60,308 nt of DNA, from the NCBI GenBank assembly GCA_002696735.1, contig NZSL01000012.1, forward strand, positions 80,718 to 141,025, in the 5' to 3' direction. The notes below the pieces were generated by a model. The model saw nothing but the letters and a program-made list of their open reading frames with translations. It was not told the origin of the DNA and searched no databases. Made by a program: the position numbers and the translations under genes. Source of the stretch: Methylophaga sp. Its GTDB lineage: Bacteria > Pseudomonadota > Gammaproteobacteria > Nitrosococcales > Methylophagaceae. Shown here one piece after another: positions 27,624 through 34,358 of the stretch (position 1 is its first letter; every line of letters starts with the position of its first letter).

Positions 27624-28958
27624 TCACGGTTTCCTTGGAGTGCTGTTTTTTTTGCTTGTAGTAGGTGTATCCCATATCAGGCGTGGATCAAATGTCATCG
27701 CTGCTAACATGGTTAAAATAACGACAGCGCCAAATGCTAGTGCTGCCGGACCTGGGGTTATAGACATTAAGTTTCCTGCCCGAATCAATGCCACCAGTAT
27801 AGCGACTACAAATAAATCTACCATGGACCAGCGACCAATAAATTCGGTAATACGATATAAATTGGTTCGGCTATTAGCGCTGAGTTCACTACTTTTACGT
27901 ACCACAAATGACAGCCAGATCAACGCCAGCATCTTGCCGACAGGAACCAGAATACTGGCAAAAAAGATTACTGCTGCAATTGGCCAGGAGCCCTTTTGCC
28001 ACAAATCAATAATGCCACCAATAATGGTTGCCGGTTGGGTCTGGCCCAGCACCGTTGTTGTCATAATAGGATAGGCATTTGCAGGAATGTACATCACAAT
28101 TGCTGCCGCCAAAAGCGCCCAGGTACGTTGCAGGCTATGTGGTAAACGGAGATGCAGCGGTTCGCCACAGCGGCGGCAATGTCCATGACCGGACTCGGAC
28201 AGTTCATTTATCAAATCACAGGTTGAGCAACCTGCCAAACCTTGTGAAGCTGCCGTTTCGCCTGTGCGAATACCTTTTGGGGCCTGAGGTTCACCCGCAA
28301 GTGAAAACCACATCCAGTCGGCATCAATAGAGCGCGTGGTCATTAACAGTAAAATTGCAAAGGCACAAAATGCCCAGAATGAAATTCCTAATTCAATCTG
28401 TGCCATCCCAGCGATTTTTATCAAACTGACTAGGGCGGCAATGATAAATACATCCGCCATCATCCAGGGATGCATATGTGCTAGTGAACGGGCAATACCA
28501 CGACTAAATGGAAATGGATCTCCCCGGAGCAAACCAAATTGCAACCAAATCACCCCTGATAGGTAAACTGCCGGCAATACAATGATCGTTAGTGCCACAA
28601 TGAGTGCAACCATGGGTTGATGGAAACCAATCATACTGGTGGCGGTTTGAGTAAGCTCAATATTGTTGCTTATGCCTCTGGCTTCAAAACTCACAAAAGG
28701 AAACGAGATTGCCAGAATCAATGCAATTAATGCACTGATGGCATAAGCCATACTGCGCTGAGCTGGTCGAAAATGTCGACGTACCAATATATGTTCGCAA
28801 CGAGGACAGGTGGCATGCTCACCAGGACGTAATGCAGGTAATACCACCACCCAATCACACTCATGACAGGCACGCATTCTTCTTAATGAAACACGGCTTT
28901 CCGGTGAATAGGGAGCAATATCATCAGGCATGTTTTCGACAGTTGCGGGTTGTTTCAA
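27624..28958 (-). CDS. pqiA: Intermembrane transport protein PqiA
   Basis: A 444-residue inner-membrane protein of two PqiA repeats, each starting with a zinc-ribbon-like pair (CHECD...CPRCEHIL and CSTCDLI...CRRCGEPL) followed by four helices (eight in all). E. coli PqiA is 417 residues. The frame opens with TTG at 28958; an ATG at 28931 (MPDDIAPYSPES) also comes before the first CxxC. Neither has a strong ribosome site, so the start is uncertain. First gene of pqiABC; in E. coli this operon is induced by paraquat and envelope stress. Confidence 0.92.
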   Translation of the reverse strand: MKQPATVENMPDDIAPYSPESRVSLRRMRACHECDWVVVLPALRPGEHATCPRCEHILVRRHFRPAQRSMAYAISALIALILAISFPFVSFEARGISNNIELTQTATSMIGFHQPMVALIVALTIIVLPAVYLSGVIWLQFGLLRGDPFPFSRGIARSLAHMHPWMMADVFIIAALVSLIKIAGMAQIELGISFWAFCAFAILLLMTTRSIDADWMWFSLAGEPQAPKGIRTGETAASQGLAGCSTCDLINELSESGHGHCRRCGEPLHLRLPHSLQRTWALLAAAIVMYIPANAYPIMTTTVLGQTQPATIIGGIIDLWQKGSWPIAAVIFFASILVPVGKMLALIWLSFVVRKSSELSANSRTNLYRITEFIGRWSMVDLFVVAILVALIRAGNLMSITPGPAALAFGAVVILTMLAAMTFDPRLIWDTPTTSKKNSTPRKP

Positions 28959-29291
28959 TTCATTTTTCCGTGACGTCGACCAAGAAATGTAAGCAGAGAA
29001 CTGGCATTATACGCGTTGGCAATAGATATGTTGGGCATCAGTAGAGAGAGGTTAATTCCAATCCTATTTGGTATGACACGGAATTGAAAATGATGTTCAT
29101 TTATTGCCAAACTAGGGCTTGTTGATCTTTTATCTTCGCCGGTTAAGAGCTGAAAAGACGTCAACTAAAGCAGTATGACAGCTGTTTGTGATACATCCAT
29201 GTATCTCACCTCAGGCTCTGGAGTAAAACAAAAACTGAAAGGGATGTTGGTTGATCATCCACTTATTATTAAATGTTAAGGAGAAAACTAA
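28959..29291. other. Gene-free gap between divergent pqiA and DUF4282 gene
   Basis: 333 bp holding the promoters of both divergent genes. It contains one good arm of the hairpin repeat (CTAGGGCTTGTTGATCTTTT from 29112), with only a weak partner arm (TGAAAAGACGTCAACTAAAG, about 29151-29170). AAGGAG at 29278 is the ribosome site of the DUF4282 gene. A 69-codon frame runs through the repeat on the minus strand; I do not support it as a gene. Confidence 0.6.
29112..29170. repeat. Half-degenerate hairpin repeat copy
   Basis: The left arm CTAGGGCTTGTTGATCTTT is identical to the arm at 14999 over 19 bases. The centre differs, and the right arm GACGTCAACTAAAG pairs only in part. Confidence 0.6.
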
Positions 29292-29534
29292 GTGAGAGAT
29301 ATCCTGTTTTTAGATTCAATGCTAACGCCTAAAATCATTACTCTGGTTTACTGGTTGTTATTAGGCGCCGCGCTGGTTTCTGGTTTAGGTATGATGTTTA
29401 CGGGTGGTTTTGGCAGTTTTCTTATGGGAATCTTTACCATGCTGGCGGGAGCTGTTGGTGCGCGCATCTGGTGTGAGCTGTTGATCGTATTATTCAAAAT
29501 TAATGAAAATATGAAAAAACTAGCCGATCAATAA
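29292..29534 (+). CDS. DUF4282-family small membrane protein
   Basis: An 80-residue protein with two hydrophobic stretches (about 15-33 and 37-67) broken by a GGFGSFLMG turn. The pattern SMLTPKIITLVYWL...VGARIWCELLIVLFKINENMKKL matches the DUF4282 domain, of unknown function. The start is a GTG with AAGGAG 8 bases before it. It stands alone, divergent from pqiA, with its own terminator, so it is probably expressed as a single-gene transcript. The IS3 element begins 44 bp after its stop. Confidence 0.8.
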   Translation: MRDILFLDSMLTPKIITLVYWLLLGAALVSGLGMMFTGGFGSFLMGIFTMLAGAVGARIWCELLIVLFKINENMKKLADQ

Positions 29535-29545
29535 TCTCCACAAAA

Positions 29546-29566
29546 AAGGGCTCTAATCGAGCCCTT
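29546..29566 (+). terminator. Rho-independent terminator of the DUF4282 gene
   Basis: Stem AAGGGCTC / GAGCCCTT with loop TAATC, 11 bp after the stop. A-run before, short T-run after. Confidence 0.8.
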
Positions 29567-29632
29567 AAATTGCTGCAATGACCCGTCCTAAATAAGGTTG
29601 ACACTTTTCAATAAAGACAATTGGAGAGTGTT

Positions 29633-30037
29633 ATGAATCCTGATAAAAAGCGTACCCAGCGTGATTACTCCCTAGCCTTTAAATTGGCCGTTGTTGACCA
29701 GATCGAAAAGGGGGAGATGACCTATAAACAAGCTCAGACTCGCTATGGCATCCAGGGCAAATGTACGGTTTTAGTTTGGCTTCGTAAGCATGGTCGGTTA
29801 GATTGGTCAGGCGGAACTCCCAACCATCAGGCAAGGCAAGGAGTACTTATGTCTGATAAAAAAACTACTTTGACACCAGAGCAGCGGATTAAAGAGCTTG
29901 AACGAGAGCTGGCAGTTAGCCAGCAAAAAGCACAATTTTTTGAAGCAGTTGTGGATGTCTTGAAGAAAGACTATGGAGTGAAAGTGGTAAAAAAGCCGCT
30001 CGGCAGGTCATCCAACAAAAAATCGTCGCCCAATTAA
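29633..30037 (+). CDS. IS3-family transposase OrfA
   Basis: A 134-residue DNA-binding protein. An N-terminal helix-turn-helix (RDYSLAFKLAVVDQIEKGEMTYKQAQTRYGI) is followed by a leucine-zipper-like coil (TPEQRIKELERELAVSQQKAQFFEAVVDVL). I take the ATG at 29633 after a GGAGAG site rather than the one 12 bp upstream. In IS3 elements OrfA alone represses or regulates; the active transposase is OrfAB made by a -1 slip near its 3' end. Confidence 0.88.
   Translation: MNPDKKRTQRDYSLAFKLAVVDQIEKGEMTYKQAQTRYGIQGKCTVLVWLRKHGRLDWSGGTPNHQARQGVLMSDKKTTLTPEQRIKELERELAVSQQKAQFFEAVVDVLKKDYGVKVVKKPLGRSSNKKSSPN
29989..29995 (+). other. Programmed -1 frameshift heptamer A-AAA-AAG
   Basis: AAAAAAG is read as A AAA AAG in the orfA frame. 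A -1 slip enters the orfB frame (GCC GCT CGG CAG), which is open from here through 30714. This is the canonical IS3 slippery site and gives an OrfAB fusion. Confidence 0.85.
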
Positions 30038-30857
30038 AGGTTGCGCATGCCTGCCAATTTTTAGGGATCACTCGCCAAGCCTATTACCGTTACTGGAGCC
30101 GTGCAGCACAGGTAGCTGAGCGCAATGTGGCAATTCTCTCATTTGTGAGTGAAGAGCGGATGCTTCAGCCTCGCCTAGGTGGACGCAAACTGCATCATTT
30201 GATGAAACAGGCTGGAATCGACTACATCCCGGGGCGGGACAGATTGTTTGCCCTGCTTCGCGAACACCGGCTGTTAGTCCCGGTAAAACGGGCTTACCAT
30301 AAAACCACGCAAAGTCATCATCGCTTTCGTTGCCATCCTAACTTGACCAAACCCGGCGCAGATCAGACGCTTGTGCAGCGCCCTGAACAGTTATGGGTAG
30401 CGGATATAACCTATTTGCCGGTGCGCCAGGGTGAAGCCTACCTCAGTCTTGTCACCGATGCGTTCTCGCGAAAAATTCTCGGGTATCACGTGCATGACAC
30501 ATTGCGCGCTGATGCGGTGTCACAGGCGTATGTCTTGGCCTTGAAGCAAAGGCAATGCGCGGACAAGCCTCTCATTCATCACTCTGATAGAGGTATCCAG
30601 TACTGCTCAGGGCACTATCAGGCGATTCATCAGAAGTACAGCGTCACCTGTTCGATGACAGATGGATACGACTGCTATCAGAATGCCCTAGCAGAGAGGT
30701 TAATGGTATTTTGAAGAATGAATATCTTCTACAAATACCCAAAGATCTTAACGAGGCGGCGATGATGGTTAAACAGTCCATCCAGCTATATAATCAGAGG
30801 CGGCCGCACATGGCCCTACAATACAAAACGCCCGATGCGGTGCATCGGGCGTTTTAA
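29995..30857 (+). pseudogene. IS3-family transposase OrfB, frameshifted near its 3' end
   Basis: The DDE integrase: the HTH_21 region, WVADITYLP (first Asp), LIHHSDRGIQYCS (second Asp) and NALAER (Glu) are all present. At about 30697-30700 one base is missing (GAGAGGTTAATGG), so the frame ends LMVF at 30714. In the next frame the normal family ending resumes, VNGILKNEYLLQIPKDLNEA, and runs through RRPHMALQYKTPDAVHRAF to a stop at 30857. The catalytic Glu is kept but 52 C-terminal residues are lost. A sequencing error could give the same picture. Confidence 0.85.
30825..30855 (+). terminator. Hairpin at the right end of the IS3 element
   Basis: A perfect 14-bp stem AAAACGCCCGATGC / GCATCGGGCGTTTT with a 3-base loop overlaps the original orfB stop. 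It may also end the yjdM transcript coming from the other side. Confidence 0.75.
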
Positions 30858-30911
30858 TCGAAATAAGTGTCAACTTATTTCAGGACAAGACACAAAGATG
30901 CTGTCGAAGCG

Positions 30912-31253
30912 TCAGACTTTTTTCACAAACTGCGATTTAAGTTTCATCGCACCGATGCCATCAATCTTGCAATCAATATCGTGATCGCCGTCGACCAGAC
31001 GGATGTTTTTGACCTTTGTGCCGACTTTTACCACCAGCGAAGAACCTTTCACTTTCAGATCCTTGATGACAGTCACGCTATCGCCATCCTGTAACACATT
31101 GCCATTGGCATCCAGGATCTCATCTGATGTTTCGACCTTGTCAGTTGCCGTATCTGCTGACCATTCATAAGAGCATTCCGGACAAATCAGAATATGATCA
31201 TCTTGATAGACATATTCGGAATCACACTTCGGACAATTAGGTAAATCGCTCAT
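30912..31253 (-). CDS. yjdM: YjdM/PhnA-family zinc-ribbon protein
   Basis: A 113-residue protein: an N-terminal zinc ribbon ([10 protein letters not shown]...CPECSYEW) and the SH3-like PhnA domain ([32 protein letters not shown]). Despite its old name (alkylphosphonate uptake PhnA) it is not part of C-P lyase; the function is unknown. The frame runs 34 codons upstream but the family start is [10 protein letters not shown]. The IS3 insertion ends 19 bp past the stop and has replaced its native terminator region. Confidence 0.9.
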   Translation of the reverse strand: MSDLPNCPKCDSEYVYQDDHILICPECSYEWSADTATDKVETSDEILDANGNVLQDGDSVTVIKDLKVKGSSLVVKVGTKVKNIRLVDGDHDIDCKIDGIGAMKLKSQFVKKV

Positions 31254-31382
31254 TTCAAACCTCAGGCTACGTTGGCATAGCGCGCTATAGTACGCCAGCA
31301 GACAGTTTTTTGCTGATAAATGAACTGTAAAACCTTCACACCATTTTCTAAGCAAATGATGTCAGGTCATTGCTTCACAATG

Positions 31383-31856
31383 TTAGTTGTCTTGCTGGTA
31401 GGCCTGTTCCAACTGAGAGATATCCAGTTTATTCATGGTCAGTAATGCCGACATGACGGCCGGAGCACCCAGCTTATCCTGCAGCATTTTATCCAGCATA
31501 GCGGGCACAATCTGCCAGCAAACACCAAACTGATCCTGAACCCAACCACATTGCAATGTCCTGCCGCCATTGACCAGTAACTTATCCCAAAGCAGGTCGA
31601 TTTCGCTTTGATTATCGCAGCGGACCAGCAATGACATCGCATGATTAAATGCCACATCCGTGCCACCATTGAGAGCGATCAATTTCTGGCCACAGAGTTC
31701 AAATGTGATAGACAGCACTGAACCATCAGGTCCGGGGCCCGCACTATTGTAATAGAGCCGGTCCATTTCGCGACCACCGAATACTGACAGATAAAAATTC
31801 ACCGCCTGTTCGGCATTGCTGTTAAACCACAGACAGGTTTGCAGTTTTTGCGTCAT
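31383..31856 (-). CDS. PhnB-type VOC protein of the DGPF operon
   Basis: A 157-residue protein of the PhnB/3-demethylubiquinone-methyltransferase-like VOC subfamily: CLWFNSNAEQAVNFYLSVFGG at the start, GQKLIALNGG in the middle and CGWVQDQFGVCWQIVP near the end. Such proteins are regular partners of ECF42 sigma factors and DGPF proteins; their activity is unknown. Its ATG overlaps the stop of the DGPF gene upstream (ATGA). It is the last gene of the four-gene operon; 129 bp separate it from yjdM. Confidence 0.85.
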   Translation of the reverse strand: MTQKLQTCLWFNSNAEQAVNFYLSVFGGREMDRLYYNSAGPGPDGSVLSITFELCGQKLIALNGGTDVAFNHAMSLLVRCDNQSEIDLLWDKLLVNGGRTLQCGWVQDQFGVCWQIVPAMLDKMLQDKLGAPAVMSALLTMNKLDISQLEQAYQQDN

Positions 31857-32245
31857 GGTGATGAATCTCCTTTACCGCCACTGCTATTGTCTTCGGTTTG
31901 CAGTTCACGCACCGGGCGAATTTCAATACTGCCATAACGTGCTGGTGGAATATTGCCCGCCAGTTGAATAGCTTCGTTAATATCGCGCGCTTCCAATAGA
32001 TAAAACCCGGCAAGTTGTTCTTTGGTTTCGGCAAAAGGTCCATCGGTCACCGTCACTTTTCCATTACGTACACGAACAGTGGTGGCCGTCTCGACCGACT
32101 GCAACGCTGAACCATCCAGCATATGACCAGTGCTTTGCAGTTTTTCACCACAAGCCATACATTCCTGATTCAGACTGTCCCATTCCTGCTGAGACATTTG
32201 ATTCATGATCTGTTCCTGGTAATACACCAAAGCCAGATATTTCAT
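31853..32245 (-). CDS. DGPF (YCII-related) protein
   Basis: A 130-residue protein of the YCII/DGPF family: MKYLALVYYQEQIMNQM and the name-giving VTDGPFAETKEQLAGFYLLEARD. The domain is a dimeric ferredoxin-like fold; in ECF42 systems it is the most regular target gene product, with unproven function. The C-terminal 15 residues (TEDNSSGGKGDSSP) are likely disordered. I start at ATG 32245, 1 bp after the upstream stop; the frame opens 11 codons earlier. Confidence 0.87.
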   Translation of the reverse strand: MKYLALVYYQEQIMNQMSQQEWDSLNQECMACGEKLQSTGHMLDGSALQSVETATTVRVRNGKVTVTDGPFAETKEQLAGFYLLEARDINEAIQLAGNIPPARYGSIEIRPVRELQTEDNSSGGKGDSSP

Positions 32246-32246
32246 T

Positions 32247-33089
32247 TCAATCCTCCTCACCTTGTAAGCATTGGCCACAATTAATCATCCACGGCGTGCC
32301 AAATCGATCCACCAGCATGCCAAAACGCCTGGCCCAGAATGTTGGCTCAAAGGGCATATGTGCCATGCCGCCTTCGGCCAGTTGATTAAAGGTGATTTCA
32401 GCTTGCGGCTCGTCTTCAAAAGCAATCTGTACATGAAAACCTTGTGGTTTTTCAAACATGCCGGGTGGGCAATCTGATCCCATTAACATCCAATTGCCGA
32501 CTTGGAGAGAGACATGCATAACCTTGTCAGCGAACTCGGCAGGCATGTCATCTGCCATCGGTGATTCGCCTCCGGTCATCATCATGACAATATCGCCACC
32601 TAACACCTCTGCATAAAACGCAAAAGCTTCACGGCAGTTGCCATCAAACAACAGATAAGAACTAGTAGAAAGTGGTTGTTTACGGATTTTTTGATCAAGC
32701 TCGATATGTTTTTGCAAACCCGGCCCATCAGCAAAATCACTCATTTCATAGAGTTGTCTGACTTCCAGTTCAACGTTGCCATCAGCATCTTCCACTGGCC
32801 AGCGTGTGGCCCAATCCAGAGCTTCCTGTATGGAGTTGACCTCAATAATAGTGTAACCGGCGAGTAATTCTTTGGTTTCAGTAAATGGGCCGTCAGTAAT
32901 TAATGGCTTACCCTGCTGAAATTTAATGCGTGCTCCGTCACGGGTCGGTTTCAAGCCTTCCCCGGTTCTTAATATTCCAGCCTGAGCCATTTGCATGTTG
33001 TAGTCGCCCATGGCCGATAATAATTGTTCACTGGGCATCACACCTTTTTCAGTATCGGCATCGGCTTTACGTAAAATCATAAATTTCAT
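32247..33089 (-). CDS. DGPF-VOC fusion protein
   Basis: A 280-residue protein of two parts. Residues about 1-115 are a DGPF domain (MKFMILRKADADTEKG, LITDGPFTETKELLAGYTIIEV). Residues about 140-275 are a PhnB-like VOC domain (SSYLLFDGNCREAFAFYAEVLGG, RRFGMLVDRFGTPWMINC). The two parts occur as separate genes immediately downstream, so the operon holds the same pair both fused and split. AAGGAG stands before the ATG at 33089. Both halves may act on a common small molecule (inference). Confidence 0.88.
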   Translation of the reverse strand: MKFMILRKADADTEKGVMPSEQLLSAMGDYNMQMAQAGILRTGEGLKPTRDGARIKFQQGKPLITDGPFTETKELLAGYTIIEVNSIQEALDWATRWPVEDADGNVELEVRQLYEMSDFADGPGLQKHIELDQKIRKQPLSTSSYLLFDGNCREAFAFYAEVLGGDIVMMMTGGESPMADDMPAEFADKVMHVSLQVGNWMLMGSDCPPGMFEKPQGFHVQIAFEDEPQAEITFNQLAEGGMAHMPFEPTFWARRFGMLVDRFGTPWMINCGQCLQGEED

Positions 33090-33099
33090 GGTGTGCTCC

Positions 33100-33537
33100 T
33101 TACCAGGCTGATTCTGGTGTGAGATGAAACAGAGCGGCGCCGGATGCCATATCAAAAGGTAATGAAAAATGTTCGTGAATAATCAACCATTGGCCGTTAC
33201 GTTTTTGATAAACCTGAGTACCGCGAATCCAGCCAACCTGTTCTTCACCAGTTTTTTCATCCATGCCACCACATTGATTCAGAAAAGCACATACCGCCAG
33301 CTCACCATCCTGGTTGATATCAAGCTGGCCAATTTCAAATTTAGTCATCGTGCACAATTCCAAACAGTGCTGCCAATGATCTTTGTATTTTCTGCGATTG
33401 GTAAACTGTAATTCGGCAATCGCATCAAACGCTCGCACGTCTTCCGCATAAAAAGCCATGATTTGTTCGAGATCCTGGCTGATAACCGCTTTTTTCCAGT
33501 TTTCCAGTTGTTGTTCAACTTCATTTTTTACGTTCAT
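33100..33537 (-). CDS. SnoaL/NTF2-like protein, first gene of the DGPF operon
   Basis: A 145-residue protein with the NTF2-like cone fold of the SnoaL/DUF4440 group: LENWKKAVISQDLEQIMAFYAEDVRAFDA at the start and YQKRNGQWLIIHEHFSLPFD near the end. Members include isomerases and binding proteins; no catalytic set can be assigned. CAAGGAGAAAT precedes the ATG. The ECF42-type promoter lies 45-73 bp upstream, with 10 bp to the next gene. Confidence 0.85.
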   Translation of the reverse strand: MNVKNEVEQQLENWKKAVISQDLEQIMAFYAEDVRAFDAIAELQFTNRRKYKDHWQHCLELCTMTKFEIGQLDINQDGELAVCAFLNQCGGMDEKTGEEQVGWIRGTQVYQKRNGQWLIIHEHFSLPFDMASGAALFHLTPESAW

Positions 33538-33859
33538 ATATTTCTCCTTGTTATAAGACTCAGAATAGTGGTCTTATCAACTAGTCGAATAAGCAAACGT
33601 AAAATCGACAGTCAGAAAAAATACAGATTTCTTTTTTCAAGCCGATAACTTAGCTAATTGTAATGTATCGGCAAAAAGTATTAATTCAGGTTATAGCAGG
33701 TTTTTTTTACCTGGTTAAACTGTCTCTGCCAGAAGGCTTACAGACAACGGATTTGTGAACCAATACCTAAATATAAGTAGCATAGGTGCTAGCATTTAAC
33801 TGAGTCTATCAGGGAAGATAATTCGATAATTACTAAGACAATCTAAAGAAGGATTTCCT
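33538..33859. other. Divergent intergenic region between the DGPF operon and the pseudopilin gene
   Basis: 322 bp of AT-rich sequence. The left part holds the ECF42-type promoter. The middle has an imperfect hairpin CAGGTTTTTTTTACCTG near 33698. AAGGA at about 33849 is the ribosome site of the pseudopilin gene. No further gene is supported. Confidence 0.6.
33582..33610 (-). promoter_or_regulatory. Candidate ECF42-sigma promoter of the DGPF operon
   Basis: On the minus strand: TGTCGA (33610-33605), a 17-bp spacer, then CGACTA (33587-33582). ECF42 promoters, as I recall from Streptomyces work, have TGTCGA at -35 and CGA at -10. Transcription would start near 33575, giving a leader of about 38 bases before the NTF2-like gene. 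The matching sigma factor is encoded at 37197-38426. Confidence 0.72.
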
Positions 33860-34345
33860 GTGAGGCTAAAGAAGTTGAATATAACTTCACAAAAGGCAAT
33901 GACGCTAATCGAACTGATGTTGGTGATTGCTGTCCTTGGGGTCATCGTGACTATCGCGATACCCAGCTACCAAAACTATATTGATAAAACGAATAATGCA
34001 TTGGCTGTTTCGCAAATTGTCACTATCCAATCCGTTATCGAACGTTACTATCTGCAAAATCAGCGTTATCCCGACAAATTGGATGATATTGCTGGCAGTT
34101 TACCTGACAATGGAGTTGATCCTTGGGGTAACAAATACATTTATTTAAATATTGCTGATGATTGGCCACAATCAAGAGGGCCCTCCAGAAAAGATCGCAA
34201 TATCAATCCAATTAATACGCAATATGATCTCTACAGCGTGGGAAAAGATGGTCAAACCAAAAAACAGGTATCTCAAAAAGATAGTCTGGATGACGTTATA
34301 TTGGCCCGAGATGGACGATTTATAGGCCTCGCGGCTGATTTTTAG
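33860..34345 (+). CDS. GspG-like type II secretion pseudopilin, stand-alone
   Basis: A 161-residue protein with a type IV pilin-like N-terminus (MTLIELMLVIAVLGVIVTIAIPSY) and a GspG-like body (ERYYLQNQRYPDKLDDI, DPWGNKYIYL, YDLYSVGKDGQT). The expected GFTLIE cleavage site is AMTLIE, so the residue before cleavage is Ala, not Gly, and PilD may process it poorly. The start is GTG with AAGGA 6 bases before. No other gsp genes are in the window. It is followed 13 bp later by the GGDEF-EAL gene, suggesting cotranscription. Confidence 0.83.
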   Translation: MRLKKLNITSQKAMTLIELMLVIAVLGVIVTIAIPSYQNYIDKTNNALAVSQIVTIQSVIERYYLQNQRYPDKLDDIAGSLPDNGVDPWGNKYIYLNIADDWPQSRGPSRKDRNINPINTQYDLYSVGKDGQTKKQVSQKDSLDDVILARDGRFIGLAADF

Positions 34346-34358
34346 GCTTGATAAATAC

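Larger units (their letters stand above)
29579..30892 (+). mobile_element. IS3-family insertion sequence, 1314 bp
   Basis: Terminal inverted repeats at 29579-29608 and 30863-30892 match at 22 of 30 positions, both starting TG and both containing TTGACACTT. The element is flanked by a 3-bp direct repeat CAA (29576-29578 and 30893-30895), as expected of several IS3 subgroups. It carries overlapping orfA and orfB and a strong hairpin at its right end. It landed between the DUF4282 terminator and the 3' end of yjdM, 19 bp from the yjdM stop, without breaking a gene. OrfB is frameshifted, so this copy is probably inactive unless complemented. Confidence 0.93.

Noticed and set aside
27484-28074. 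A 196-codon plus-strand frame opposite pqiB and pqiA
   Set aside because: It is antisense to two well-supported genes, and its composition follows from the codon bias of the opposite strand.
28955-29164. A 69-codon minus-strand frame overlapping the pqiA start
   Set aside because: It runs through a hairpin-repeat arm, has no ribosome site and no protein-like pattern.
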